Below the pieces are notes generated by a model, which had not been told where the DNA came from, did no database searches, and saw only the letters and a program-made list of their open reading frames with translations. Below, piece after piece: positions 8,273 through 16,564 of a DNA stretch of 63,459 nucleotides. The stretch comes from DATAAM01 sp036260075 (GTDB lineage Bacteria > Actinomycetota > Acidimicrobiia > Acidimicrobiales > JAHWLA01): assembly GCA_036260075.1 (NCBI GenBank), contig DATAAM010000241.1, positions 1 to 63,459 on the forward strand, written 5' to 3'. How positions within the stretch are numbered: the first letter of the stretch is position 1; each line of letters begins with the position of its first letter. The position numbers were made by a program, and so were the translations under genes.

Positions 8273-8725
8273 CCGGCGCATCGGCGGGCAGCCATGACGA
8301 TGCGACCAAGCCAGCCGCTCAGCGGCTGGCTTCATTCATTGTCGGGCCCCAGGACCGACCAGACCGAGCCCGTCAAGGGTCGGCCGGTCACTCGTGCCCG
8401 GCCTCGGCTTCGCCGTCCCTTGACCGGCTCGGCGGTCGCAGCGACGGGTGACAGCGTCATCTCATGTCACGACGAGAGTCAACCAACACAAGCAACACAA
8501 GGAACGAGCGAAAACGGAGACGGGAGAGCGAGCACAACCCCAAACACGTACTCACGTCACCTGACAGCAAGGTCCAGGAAGACTGCACACACTTGCACAG
8601 GCCCGCTGCGTTCCTCGCTGAGGCATCTCTGTCAGTGCTCGAGCCGCTGACACTCGACGACCGGCACTCGTCGCGCCCAAGGTGTGCAACACCAGACGAA
8701 CGGTCCAAAGGGCCAAGACGGCACC
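8273..8725. other. Non-coding interval with two strong hairpins
   Basis: No supported gene. It holds a 12-bp perfect hairpin at 8308-8332 (AAGCCAGCCGCT with its complement) and a 14-bp inverted repeat with one mismatch (GAGCCCGTCAAGGG at 8366-8379 and its partner at 8417-8430). These follow the end of the helicase gene and may terminate the defence transcript before vapB. Confidence 0.45.
8308..8332. terminator. Strong hairpin, probable terminator
   Basis: AAGCCAGCCGCT and AGCGGCTGGCTT pair perfectly around one base. It has no long T-tract, as is common in actinobacteria. It lies between gajB and vapB, which are transcribed the same way. Confidence 0.5.
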
Positions 8726-10210
8726 CTACCTTGGCGCGCGCCTCAGTCGAACAGAGTCTTGTGCCCGGGTCAGCGCGACGTACACCTGCCGACTAAGTTG
8801 CGAATCTTCGTCGAGCCGGTACCGCTCGCCAGGCTCCATCACGTTCTGCAGAAAGTCGACCGCTGGCCACTGAAGGCCCTTGGCTTGATGCACCGAGAGG
8901 GCAAGCACGCTCGGGCCGCCTCTCACAAGTTCAACGAGTCGTGCGAGCCGCCGGCCAGCGATCACGCCCGGCGCTGGCCAACTCTCGCCTGCGCGTGCCA
9001 ACCCAGACTTCAGGGCGGTCCAGATGGCCTGTTCATCGCCGCCGCCCGCAAGCTCGCCGACAGCATCGACGAGCCGACTACGGTCACCATCCCATCCCAG
9101 CAACGCCGCCGCCTCACCGAATCCCGTTACTGCAACACCGAAACGATCTGTCGTTACTTCGTTCAACAAAATGAGCAGTGCAGCGGAGTAAGGACCGCCA
9201 GCGATGCGACCACCGAGACCCGGCGGCAGGAGGGGGAGCTCCGCTTGTTCCCACAAGGGAGACCACGTGGTCGCCAATACGACATCCGGGAGCCGACCTG
9301 GCTCCGCGGCCGCCACAGCGAATGGGTCTCCGAGGGCGAGTTGACGTGCAAGGGTCCGCATATCGTCCGTGCGATAGCGATGGCTGCCAAGGACGGAGTG
9401 TTTCGTAAACCCATCGCCAACGAGGGTCGCCATGAGCTTCGGGCGTGAGCCGCGGAACTCGTACAAGCTCTGCCATGGATCCCCGACGACGGTCACACCG
9501 ACCTCCCCCTCGGCCATTGTGCCAACAAGTGCGATGTCCAATTCGTTCATGTCGAAGGCCTCGTCCACGACTAGGTGGACGAACGAAGCGGCAAGGAAGC
9601 CCTTGATCGCCTCTCGGAGAGTTGGTACCGGCCGCAGAAGGGCCGCACCGATGAGCGCGCGAACCTCGTCGTGCGTACAGCGACCGGTCTCGAGGACCGC
9701 GAGATATGCACCTCGATCCGTAAAGAAGGCTGGTGGTCGAGGCCCCTCGCTGACCAGTACGGGAGCGACTTCCCCGTTTGGATCAAGGTCGACGCTCCAC
9801 CAGCCCGGAGCCTTGCCGAGCCGGTTCCGTGCACCTGGTGACTGCCGCCACGTGTCCTTGACTGAAATGTCGGGCGGTGCCCCAGGCCACAAGACTTGGC
9901 CAGTCTCAATCAGGTGCTTCAGCAGACGCCGATGCAATTCGTCGATCGTCCCGACGAAGTTTGGCCATCGTGCGGCCGAGGCGCCCCACCGACGAACGAT
10001 TCGGCCAAGCAGCTCCGCCGACGCCGACCGGGCGAATGACACAGCACCGATCCCACGATGGTCTCGGGCGTGCAAGCCGAAGCGTAGGTAGCCGTACCGC
10101 TCGACAGCGAGGAACGTCTTGCCAGACCCTGGCGCTGCCTCGACGTACGTCCGCGCACCGCGAGCGGTTGCCGGGAGCAGTTGCTCTGGCGTGAGCTCTG
10201 GCCGCGTCAT
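8726..10210 (-). CDS. gajB: Gabija protein GajB, UvrD-like helicase
   Basis: The 494-aa protein shows superfamily 1A helicase motifs: Walker A EAAPGSGKT (residues 24-32), a DE-box LVVDEAFD, motif III GDPWQSLYEFRG, and C-terminal motifs HQAKGLQWPAV and VYVALTRAQ. This length equals that known for GajB and is shorter than housekeeping UvrD or PcrA. It overlaps the upstream OLD-type nuclease gene by 4 bases (ATGA), as in Gabija operons, where the nuclease and helicase form one anti-phage complex that degrades DNA when nucleotides fall. All motifs are intact. The role rests on motif content and pairing. Confidence 0.88.
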   Translation of the reverse strand: MTRPELTPEQLLPATARGARTYVEAAPGSGKTFLAVERYGYLRFGLHARDHRGIGAVSFARSASAELLGRIVRRWGASAARWPNFVGTIDELHRRLLKHLIETGQVLWPGAPPDISVKDTWRQSPGARNRLGKAPGWWSVDLDPNGEVAPVLVSEGPRPPAFFTDRGAYLAVLETGRCTHDEVRALIGAALLRPVPTLREAIKGFLAASFVHLVVDEAFDMNELDIALVGTMAEGEVGVTVVGDPWQSLYEFRGSRPKLMATLVGDGFTKHSVLGSHRYRTDDMRTLARQLALGDPFAVAAAEPGRLPDVVLATTWSPLWEQAELPLLPPGLGGRIAGGPYSAALLILLNEVTTDRFGVAVTGFGEAAALLGWDGDRSRLVDAVGELAGGGDEQAIWTALKSGLARAGESWPAPGVIAGRRLARLVELVRGGPSVLALSVHQAKGLQWPAVDFLQNVMEPGERYRLDEDSQLSRQVYVALTRAQDSVRLRRAPR

Positions 10211-12075
10211 GTTGGAGAATCAGGCGGGGGCTCGGCAGCAGGGCTGGATTGGCCGTACACAAAGTCGAGAAGGTCTCTGAGATGGGTGGGCACAACGGTA
10301 CGTTCAGAGTCGGCCTCAATTAGCGCACTGAATGCCATGGCGAACTCAGCCTTGCGCCGTCTTCCTTTGTCGGCCACCCACGCTGCAATATCACCAGCAG
10401 TTGGGCTCTCCCCGGCCACCCATGGCTTCGCGTAGCCGAGTTCATCAAACACTGCTTCAATAAGTGCTTCGTTTCCGACCACAACTGAGGGCTCCAGCGT
10501 TGGGTCACTCAGGAACGCGTCAAAATGTTCCCCGCGTCTGTCCGTCGCCCATTGCGGAAGACCGCCGCCATCGCTGTCCATGAGTACTGCCACGCGAGTG
10601 ACGACCTCCTTGTCGGGTGCAGTCAAGAGGTTCGGCAGCCATTGACCAATGCGGCTGCCTACAACCGTGATCGTCAACGCGTCGATGAAGTGTTGCTTGT
10701 CCTCGTCGCCACTCGACCAAGCCCGACCGAAGGCGCGTACGAGCATCGCGTCAGTCACGCCTTCGACAAGCACCATGCGGTCTGCGAATAGTGATGCCGA
10801 CCGGCTCACATCGAGGTGACGCCGCATCTGAGCGAGGTCGGCTATCGGCAGATCCAGGGCTTTGATCGCGATGGACCGTGACTCGCCGGAGGGGAGCCGC
10901 CGGAACACCACCAACTCCTCAGGATCGCAGGCCGCCACAATCTCGTCCGAGTGGGTCGTAAGGATTACCTGGAGTTCCGGTCGAACCCTGACAACGTCCC
11001 TTAGATAGCGAACGAGCCCGTACTGAAGCTGTGGATGCAGGTGGGCCTCTGGCTCCTCCAAGAGGACGAGGGCGTGAAACTGTTCCGGAAACAAAGATTC
11101 ATCCAGTGCTCGTTGATTCTCCTCGGCGTCAGCGAGTTCGGCGCGTCTTTCCTCTTCGGTGCGGTCATCTTCCTGATCACCAGCCGTACCACTACCTGCG
11201 CTTTCGGCAGCAGCCTCGTCGTCGATCGAGGAACCGCCGTCGCCGCCCGGGACCGGTGCCGTGACCTGCGGATGAGTGAGATCAGGGATCGCCGCGAGAA
11301 CCACGGCGACCTGAAGGAGATTTGCGTATCCGAGTCCTTCCACTTCAAGCCGATGGGATAGCTCGCGTCCATCCCCAAGGGCGCTCAGGAGAAATTCGAA
11401 GACTCGCGCCACAATTGCATCGTCGATCTCAGTGGTGGCGAGATACGGGGTCCGGAGTGAAACGCCAACCGTCAGGTTCCGCAGCGCGGCAGCAACTCGG
11501 TCTTCGGCTGGTGCAAGTGGGGGCTCGGAGATGAGGGTCGCGACGAGATTGCCGAGGTGCTTCCGCAGTCCCGCCAGCGATCGCGTTCCCTTCGAACGAA
11601 GACTCTCTGAGCGCAGCAGCTCGACAATGAGTTGAGCATTTCGCCCAGCGAGTTCTGCCGTCGGGTTGCGGGAAGGCGACAGATACATCACGGGAAGCTG
11701 CGATGCGAACTCGTTCCGGTTCCCTGAGAGGGTGTTCGTCGCGATGCGGCCTAGCGATGGCGTCAGGCTCGTAACCCAGTGAGGGGCCGGGCCTTGTGAC
11801 TTGCGCATCCGCCAAAGATCGATGGTCTCTGTGTCTTCGTAGGCGTACTCAATCAAGATAGACCGATCGGTCAGAGTCTTCGACAGGGCTGCCGAGGACA
11901 CGCGAGAAGAGGACGGGAAAACCTCTGGATGCGCGATCGTGATCGCATCAGCGACGGTCGATTTGCCGCTGCCGTTCGCACCAAGCAAGACAGCGAATCG
12001 ACCAGGTAGGACGCATTCAAGCCGATGGGCGTTCGCGGCCCGGAACCCTTCGACCACGATCTTGGATAGAAACAC
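10207..12075 (-). CDS. gajA: Gabija protein GajA, OLD-family ATPase/TOPRIM nuclease
   Basis: The 622-aa protein has an ABC-type ATPase with Walker A GANGSGKS (residues 32-39), the signature-containing middle, and LEEPEAHLHPQ as Walker B, followed by the His-loop QVILTTHSDEI. The C-terminal third is a TOPRIM nuclease: LVEGVTDAMLV gives the glutamate and AVLMDSDGGG the DxD. This is the OLD/GajA layout. A long acidic insert (about GDGGSSIDDEAAAES to EEERR) splits the ATPase, which is more than in the minimal GajA. Partner of the helicase downstream. A GATAAT box near 12196 is a possible -10 element. Confidence 0.9.
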   Translation of the reverse strand: MFLSKIVVEGFRAANAHRLECVLPGRFAVLLGANGSGKSTVADAITIAHPEVFPSSSRVSSAALSKTLTDRSILIEYAYEDTETIDLWRMRKSQGPAPHWVTSLTPSLGRIATNTLSGNRNEFASQLPVMYLSPSRNPTAELAGRNAQLIVELLRSESLRSKGTRSLAGLRKHLGNLVATLISEPPLAPAEDRVAAALRNLTVGVSLRTPYLATTEIDDAIVARVFEFLLSALGDGRELSHRLEVEGLGYANLLQVAVVLAAIPDLTHPQVTAPVPGGDGGSSIDDEAAAESAGSGTAGDQEDDRTEEERRAELADAEENQRALDESLFPEQFHALVLLEEPEAHLHPQLQYGLVRYLRDVVRVRPELQVILTTHSDEIVAACDPEELVVFRRLPSGESRSIAIKALDLPIADLAQMRRHLDVSRSASLFADRMVLVEGVTDAMLVRAFGRAWSSGDEDKQHFIDALTITVVGSRIGQWLPNLLTAPDKEVVTRVAVLMDSDGGGLPQWATDRRGEHFDAFLSDPTLEPSVVVGNEALIEAVFDELGYAKPWVAGESPTAGDIAAWVADKGRRRKAEFAMAFSALIEADSERTVVPTHLRDLLDFVYGQSSPAAEPPPDSPT

Positions 12076-12238
12076 GGGCGACCACCTCGGGGTCAGCGGC
12101 GAACCTTGGTCGGCGGGTCAGCGGCAGTCGAGACGAGCCGAGCATCCGATCTCGTGATGCCTCTCCGTCACCGTCGCCAGGCCAAACAAGACAATTATCG
12201 AAAGGGCTGGACTGTACTCGTCAGTCATTCTACGAAGC

Positions 12239-12285
12239 AGGCGCCGATGTTCGGCGACGATGGTCCGAAAGGCGCCGGATGTTCG
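12239..12285. repeat. Direct repeat in the gajAB-excisionase gap
   Basis: AGGCGCCGATGTTCG at 12239 recurs as AGGCGCCGGATGTTCG at 12270, 31 bases apart. The copies lie in the 237-base gap before gajA and just after the excisionase stop. They may be binding sites for the excisionase or for a regulator of gajAB. Confidence 0.4.
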
Positions 12286-12312
12286 ATCGTCCACTCCGAT
12301 CTTCCCTCGGAC

Positions 12313-12525
12313 CTACTCCGCGTCCCGGCGGTTCCGGCCGAGCCAGGTGGCGATGTCGTCGGGGTCGAAGCGGATGAGGTGGCCCCACTTGATAAATGGG
12401 ATGCGGCGTTCGGCGATGAGGCGGCGGATGTGGCGCTCCCTGACGCCGAGGTGGGCGGCGAGTCCCGGCACGTCGAGGAGCCGGGGCAGCGCCGCCTTGT
12501 CGATCGTCGGGGTTCCGTCGGGCAT
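12313..12525 (-). CDS. Excisionase-like MerR/AlpA-type DNA-binding protein
   Basis: The 70-aa product is a winged helix-turn-helix of the excisionase class: LLDVPGLAAHLGVRERHIRR, then ERRIPFIKWGHLIRF and DDIATWLGR. The motif order (helix-turn-helix, then the wing with an IPFIK-type strand and IRFDPDDIATWL) is characteristic. ATG 12525 has AAGGAG at 6 nt; the in-frame start at 12585 is poorer. It is cotranscribed with the integrase upstream, and such proteins steer recombination toward excision. Confidence 0.8.
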   Translation of the reverse strand: MPDGTPTIDKAALPRLLDVPGLAAHLGVRERHIRRLIAERRIPFIKWGHLIRFDPDDIATWLGRNRRDAE

Positions 12526-12611
12526 CGGTCGCTCCTTGTCGTGGCGAGTAGGCACGGGCAGCAACGTGCGCCTGCGGACTGACACGACACCTGACCGATC
12601 GCCTGACAGGC

Positions 12612-13723
12612 CTACGCCACCTCGCTGACAGCTCCACCTCGGCGGGCGGTGTCAGTCGCCTGGAACGCCTTGTCGAATGCTGATGCGATCGCTTGGTCCA
12701 GCTCCGGGAACAGGTGGCCGTAGCGGTCGAGCGTCACGGTGATCGAGGCGTGGCCCATCCTCACCTGGATCGTCTTGGCGTGGGCGCCTGCGCGGATCGC
12801 CAGCGCCACGCTGGTGTGGCGCAGGTCGTGGAACCGGCACCGCACGTCCGCGGCGCCAGCGCAGGCTTGAAGTAGTGCGTGTAGAAGCTCGACGCGATGA
12901 GCGGGCTGCCCGCCTGGTTCACGAACACCAGGCCATCCGCACCTGGCGCCGAGAACTGGTCCATGTGGCCCGCCAGCATCCGTGCGGTAAACGGGGAGAT
13001 GGCGATCGTCCGCACGCCTGCCTCCGACTTCGGCGGGTGCCAGACCCACTCGCCGGTGTCCAGGCGGATCAGCTGCTCGACCACCTCGACCTTGCACGAC
13101 TTCAGGTCGACCCGTGACCGGTGCAGGCCCACCAGCTCGCTCCAGCGCATGCCGCTGTCGACCGCCAAGAAGATCAGCGCCCGGTAACGGTCCGGCAGGC
13201 CGTCGGCCACGTCGAAGACCTGGGGCCAGTCGAGGATCACCATGCGCCGCGTCGGAACGCTCGGCGGCTGGACCCCAGCACACGGGTTGGCGGCGATGCG
13301 CTTGTGCTTGACCGCCACCTCCAAGACCCGGTGCAGCGTGCGGTAATGGCGGTGCACCGACGACGGGGCGATGCCCGCGTCGATCTCGTCCAGCAGCCAC
13401 TCCTCAATCTCCTCGGCTCGCAGCCGGCCGAGGCGGTAGGAGCCGAACTTCGGCAGCACGTAGCGGTTGAGGTCTCGGCGATAGGTCTGCTGCGTGGTGT
13501 CGGCCAAGCGGCGGGCCAACGACATGAAGCGCTCGCACCACTCCCCCAGTGTCGTGTCGGCCGCCCGAGGATCGATCCACGAGCCCCGCTCCAGCGCCAC
13601 CTCTTCCTCGCGCACCCAGCGCTCGGCGTCGGCCTTCAGCGTGAACGACTTCGACCGCACTCGGCCGCTCACATCGCGATACCGAGCCCGGTACTTGCCG
13701 TGATGCTTCTCGCCGTAACCCAC
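12612..13723 (-). pseudogene. Tyrosine integrase of the tRNA-Cys element, frameshifted
   Basis: The N-terminal part contains the arm-binding and core-binding domains (HHGKYRARYRDVSGRVRSK onward) and the first active-site arginine (FLAVDSGMRWSELVGLHRSR). At about 12850-12880, just after SSFYTHYFKPAL, the frame changes by one base; the remaining frame holds FHDLRHTSVALAIRAG, MGHASITVTLDRYGH and the terminal catalytic tyrosine. Everything needed is present across two frames, so a recent one-base indel (or a sequencing error) is likely. AAGGAGG lies 8 nt before GTG 13723. A tyrosine recombinase next to a tRNA with a duplicated end is expected to have integrated here. Confidence 0.8.
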
Positions 13724-13804
13724 TCTCCGAACCTCCTTGGGGCGCGCCTGGGGCGCGGACTGGTTGAAAACCAGGGGGTTCGGGGGGTCAGCAGCGGTCA
13801 CACA

Positions 13805-13825
13805 CGGTCTGTCACGGACAGACCG
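13805..13825. promoter_or_regulatory. Inverted repeat between integrase and attachment site
   Basis: CGGTCTGTC-ACG-GACAGACCG is a perfect 9-3-9 palindrome in the 143-base stretch between the integrase start and the tRNA. A second imperfect inverted repeat around ATGCAT lies at about 13836-13865. They may control the integrase promoter or bind recombination proteins. Confidence 0.45.
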
Positions 13826-13866
13826 AAAACCGCCCCTGACCTGCCATTATGCATGCAGATCAGGTC

Positions 13867-13912
13867 GGAGGCGGCGACCGGAATCGAACCGGTGTACAGG
13901 GCTTTGCAGGCC
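13867..13912. repeat. Attachment site copy inside the intact tRNA-Cys, att 2
   Basis: Matches 7171-7216 exactly over 46 bases and belongs to the complete tRNA gene, so integration restored the tRNA end. Confidence 0.85.
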
Positions 13913-13940
13913 CTTGCCTAAGCCACTCGGCCACGCCGCC
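13869..13940 (-). tRNA. tRNA-Cys (GCA)
   Basis: On the minus strand the gene reads GGCGGCG at the 5' acceptor side and CGCCGCC at the 3' side, followed by the discriminator U. The anticodon loop is CTGCAAA (anticodon GCA), with the T-arm GGTTCGAATCC. CCA is not encoded. It is the integration target of the neighbouring element. Confidence 0.95.
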
Positions 13941-13973
13941 TGGTGTGACGGGTCAGTGTAGGGCACGGAGCCG

Positions 13974-14573
13974 TCAGCTCGACGGGCCGCGCTTGCGGAG
14001 GGAGAAGCGGGCGACCAAGCCGCCGAGGCCGGGGACGAGCACGGCCCGGTCGACGGGCAGGTCGTCGACGACCGCCCGCAGCTCCCCGAACGAGAACAGC
14101 CGGTGGGGTGAACGGTCGACGAGGTGCACGGCCCGATTGAACCGGGTGGCGAGCAGGTCGTAGCCCACCAGCGAGCCGCCCGGCCTCAGCACCCGCAACG
14201 CCTCGGCCAACGCCTTCTCCCACTCGATCACGTGGTGGAGCATGGCGAACGACAGCACGGTGTCGAAGCTCTCGTCGCCGAACGGCAAGCCGGTCGCGTC
14301 CGCTCGGCGCACCGTGGCCCGGTCGCCGAAGCGAGCCAGGCGCTGCTCGGCATCGGCCACCATCGTCTCGTCGAGGTCCGTGGCCGCAAGCCGCACATCG
14401 CGGTGCCGGGCGAGAAGCTCCTCGGCCATGGCGCCCGCGCCGCTGCCGATCTCGAGGACCTCGGGGCCGATGCGCTCGCCGTGCAACGCCCAGGGCAGGA
14501 CGACCCGCCCGGCCAGGGCGCCCCACGCCGCGCTTCGGCACACCCTGAGCTCGGAGGGCGCCATCGGCGGCAT
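13974..14573 (-). CDS. Class I SAM-dependent methyltransferase
   Basis: The 199-aa protein has the SAM-binding motif VLEIGSGAGAMAEELL (about residue 39), an acidic residue at the end of strand 2 (ATDLDE), and a motif IV region SFDTVLSFAMLHHVIEWEKAL followed by LRVLRPGGSL. These are typical of small Ubi/menaquinone-type methyltransferases. No substrate-specific motif is visible. It diverges from a CDF-like transporter gene across a 20-base gap that holds a CsoR-like palindrome, so metal may control both. Confidence 0.8.
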   Translation of the reverse strand: MPPMAPSELRVCRSAAWGALAGRVVLPWALHGERIGPEVLEIGSGAGAMAEELLARHRDVRLAATDLDETMVADAEQRLARFGDRATVRRADATGLPFGDESFDTVLSFAMLHHVIEWEKALAEALRVLRPGGSLVGYDLLATRFNRAVHLVDRSPHRLFSFGELRAVVDDLPVDRAVLVPGLGGLVARFSLRKRGPSS

Positions 14574-14578
14574 GTGCG

Positions 14579-14595
14579 ATACCCTAATGGGGTAT
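14579..14595. promoter_or_regulatory. CsoR/RcnR-like operator between divergent genes
   Basis: ATACCC-TAATG-GGGTAT is a 6-5-6 palindrome between two divergent starts, overlapping the transporter ATG. It closely resembles known CsoR-family operators (ATACCC paired with GGGTAT, copper-responsive). Binding here would block both genes. No CsoR gene lies in the window. Confidence 0.5.
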
Positions 14596-15223
14596 GGCGA
14601 CCGTCGCCACCCGATCCGATGCCGTCCGGCGGGCGAGCGTGCTCAACCTCGTCACCATCGCCTGGAACGGCACCGAGGGCGTGATCGCCGTGGTGGCGGG
14701 CCTGGCCGCCGGCTCCGTCAGCCTCGTCGGCTTCGGGCTGGACAGCGCCATCGAGGTCTCCGCCGCGCTCGCCTTGGCCTGGCGCCTGCGCCAGGAGCGG
14801 CGCGCCGACTGCACCCAGCCGTCGGACCGCGTGGCCGTGCGCCTCATCGCAGGCAGCTTCGCCCTGCTGGCCGTCGGCGTAGGGGTGGAGGCGGTCCGCG
14901 ACCTGGCCGACCGCCACGAGCCCGACGCCAGCGTCGTCGGCATCGTGGTGGCGACGCTCTCCCTGCTCGCCATGCCCGTGCTGGCCCGGGCCAAGCGGCG
15001 CCTGGCCCCGCTGCTCGGATCCGCCGCCGTCGTGGCCGACGCCCGCCAGACCACGCTGTGCGCCCTGCTCTCCGGCGTCCTGCTCGTGGGCCTGGCCGCC
15101 AACGCGGTGGCGGGCTGGTGGTGGGCCGACCCGCTGGCCGGGCTCGGCATCGCCCTCCTGGCCGCCCGCGAGGCGGTGGACACGTGGCACGCCGAGGCCC
15201 TCGAGGACACCTGCTGCGCCTGA
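14594..15223 (+). CDS. Cation-efflux (CDF-like) membrane transporter
   Basis: The 209-aa protein is made almost wholly of membrane segments. The first helices (LNLVTIAWNGTEGVIAVVAG, then SLVGFGLDSAIEVSAALAL) contain the D/N/E residues usual in transmembrane helices of cation diffusion facilitators; six helices are predicted. It lacks the cytosolic C-terminal domain, so it is shorter than typical CDF exporters (about 300 aa). It probably expels a divalent metal, in line with the CsoR-like operator. The ATG may be at or near the transcript start, so no ribosome site is evident. Confidence 0.7.
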   Translation: MATVATRSDAVRRASVLNLVTIAWNGTEGVIAVVAGLAAGSVSLVGFGLDSAIEVSAALALAWRLRQERRADCTQPSDRVAVRLIAGSFALLAVGVGVEAVRDLADRHEPDASVVGIVVATLSLLAMPVLARAKRRLAPLLGSAAVVADARQTTLCALLSGVLLVGLAANAVAGWWWADPLAGLGIALLAAREAVDTWHAEALEDTCCA

Positions 15224-15235
15224 CGGCGCCCGTCG

Positions 15236-16564
15236 CTACGGACGGGTGGTGGTGGTCGTCGACGTGGTGGTCGTGGTGGGCGGCGGAGTGGTCTCCATCT
15301 TCCCGGTGACGAGCAACCCCACCGAGCAGGCGGGCTGGGCGGGCTTGCAGCTCACGAAGAGCCGCACCACCTGGTTCTCGGCGAACACCAGCGGCGTGGA
15401 GAACTGGTAGGGCGAGTCGCGGAACGTCTCCAGCCGCGCCACCAGCAGGTCGGTGGGAGTGGCCGTGGCCGACGCCATCCGCTGCACCTTCATCTCCCCC
15501 GCGCTGCCGTTGACGTTCTGGACCACGAGGTCGGTCAGCGAGAGCGTCTGCCCCCGGGGCACGGTGAAGGAGGCTGTGGCCGTGTTGCCCGGCTCGGCCA
15601 CCACGGCCAGCCGGCGGTCGAACGACGACGACGTGGGCGCCGCCGCCGGGGCGGTCGTCGTCGTGGTCGTGCTGCTCGTCGTGGTGGTGGTCGTCTCCTC
15701 GGCCGGTGCCGTCGTGGTGGTGGTCGTGACCAGCTCGTCGAGCTTCTTCTGGGCCTCGGCCACGTCCTTCTTCAGCGCGGCGTTCTCCTTCTCGGCGGCG
15801 GCCAGGTCGGCGGCCACCGCGTCGTTGGCCGTCGAGCGCACGGCGGGCTTGACCAGCATGAACCACAGCAGGGCGGCGGCCAGCGCGGCGGCCACCAGCA
15901 TGGAGCCCCGGGGCAGGACGGCGGGCTGGTTCATCTGCCCGTTGAGCTCGATCGGCTCGCTGCCGGGCACGTCGACCAGCACCTTGAACGGGTGCAGCTT
16001 GGCGGGCCCCTTCAGGAACCGCTTGCGGGCCTGCAGGCGCAGCACGCTGAAGCCAGCGGTGCCCGGTTCCACGAACAGCGGGTCGGGCCGCACCACCGCC
16101 TTCAGGTGCTGCTCGGGGTCGGTGACCGTGACACGGGCCAGCGCCCGGTCGTTGCCGCGGTTGTCGACGGCGATGCGGTGCTTGACCTTCCGCCTGCCCT
16201 TCGACACCAACGGCAGCAGCTCGGCGGCCACGTCGGCGAACGAGCCGACGACGAGCTCGCCCTCCTCCACCACCGAGTCGCTGGGGTCGTCGCTGGGCGT
16301 GACCTTCACGCCGAACGTCGTGGGGCCGGGCTGCACGTCGGGCGACCGCGGCGGGGCGAAGTGGATGGTGGCTGTGCCCTCGGCTGCAGGGAACAGGGAC
16401 AGCAGCGGGGGCTCGACGGTGGCCCACTCGGCGGCCACGCCGACGACCTCGATGGTGAACTGCTCCACGGTCGATCCCGTGTTGCGCACGGTGACCTCGG
16501 TCCACGTGTCGCCGCCGGGATCGACGGCCAGGCCATCGGCACGGAGAAGGACGAGCGCGCTCAC
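15236..16564 (-). CDS. Membrane protein with Ig-like N-terminus and Thr-rich linkers, paralogue of the protein at 42606
   Basis: The 442-aa product has no signal peptide. Residues 1-200 look beta-rich and Ig-like (VTVRNTGSTVEQFTIEVVG). A transmembrane helix follows near residue 225 (MLVAAALAAALLWFMLV), then a coiled-coil, poly-Thr stretches of up to six residues, and a C-terminal domain. It shares DNRGN, the ARKRFLKGPA segment and the PVLPR site before the helix with the protein at 42606-43787 next to the injection-system locus. It overlaps the RTX-like gene (GTGA) and is the last gene of the secreted-protein operon, so it may be an anchor or adaptor; function unknown. Confidence 0.65.
   Translation of the reverse strand: MSALVLLRADGLAVDPGGDTWTEVTVRNTGSTVEQFTIEVVGVAAEWATVEPPLLSLFPAAEGTATIHFAPPRSPDVQPGPTTFGVKVTPSDDPSDSVVEEGELVVGSFADVAAELLPLVSKGRRKVKHRIAVDNRGNDRALARVTVTDPEQHLKAVVRPDPLFVEPGTAGFSVLRLQARKRFLKGPAKLHPFKVLVDVPGSEPIELNGQMNQPAVLPRGSMLVAAALAAALLWFMLVKPAVRSTANDAVAADLAAAEKENAALKKDVAEAQKKLDELVTTTTTTAPAEETTTTTTSSTTTTTTAPAAAPTSSSFDRRLAVVAEPGNTATASFTVPRGQTLSLTDLVVQNVNGSAGEMKVQRMASATATPTDLLVARLETFRDSPYQFSTPLVFAENQVVRLFVSCKPAQPACSVGLLVTGKMETTPPPTTTTTSTTTTTRP

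Larger units (their letters stand above)
7171..13912. mobile_element. Integrative element in tRNA-Cys carrying Gabija and VapBC
   Basis: The 6.7-kb segment is bounded by 46-bp direct repeats of the tRNA-Cys 3' end. It contains, from the tRNA inward, a tyrosine integrase, an excisionase-like gene, a Gabija-type pair, vapBC and a small gene, all on the minus strand. This is the layout of an integrative genomic island that uses a tRNA as its insertion site. The integrase reading frame is broken, so the present copy is probably immobile unless helped in trans. Confidence 0.85.

Noticed and set aside
13967..14541. Second frame over the methyltransferase gene
   Set aside because: Lower-quality composition; the frame with SAM motif I is clearly the real one.
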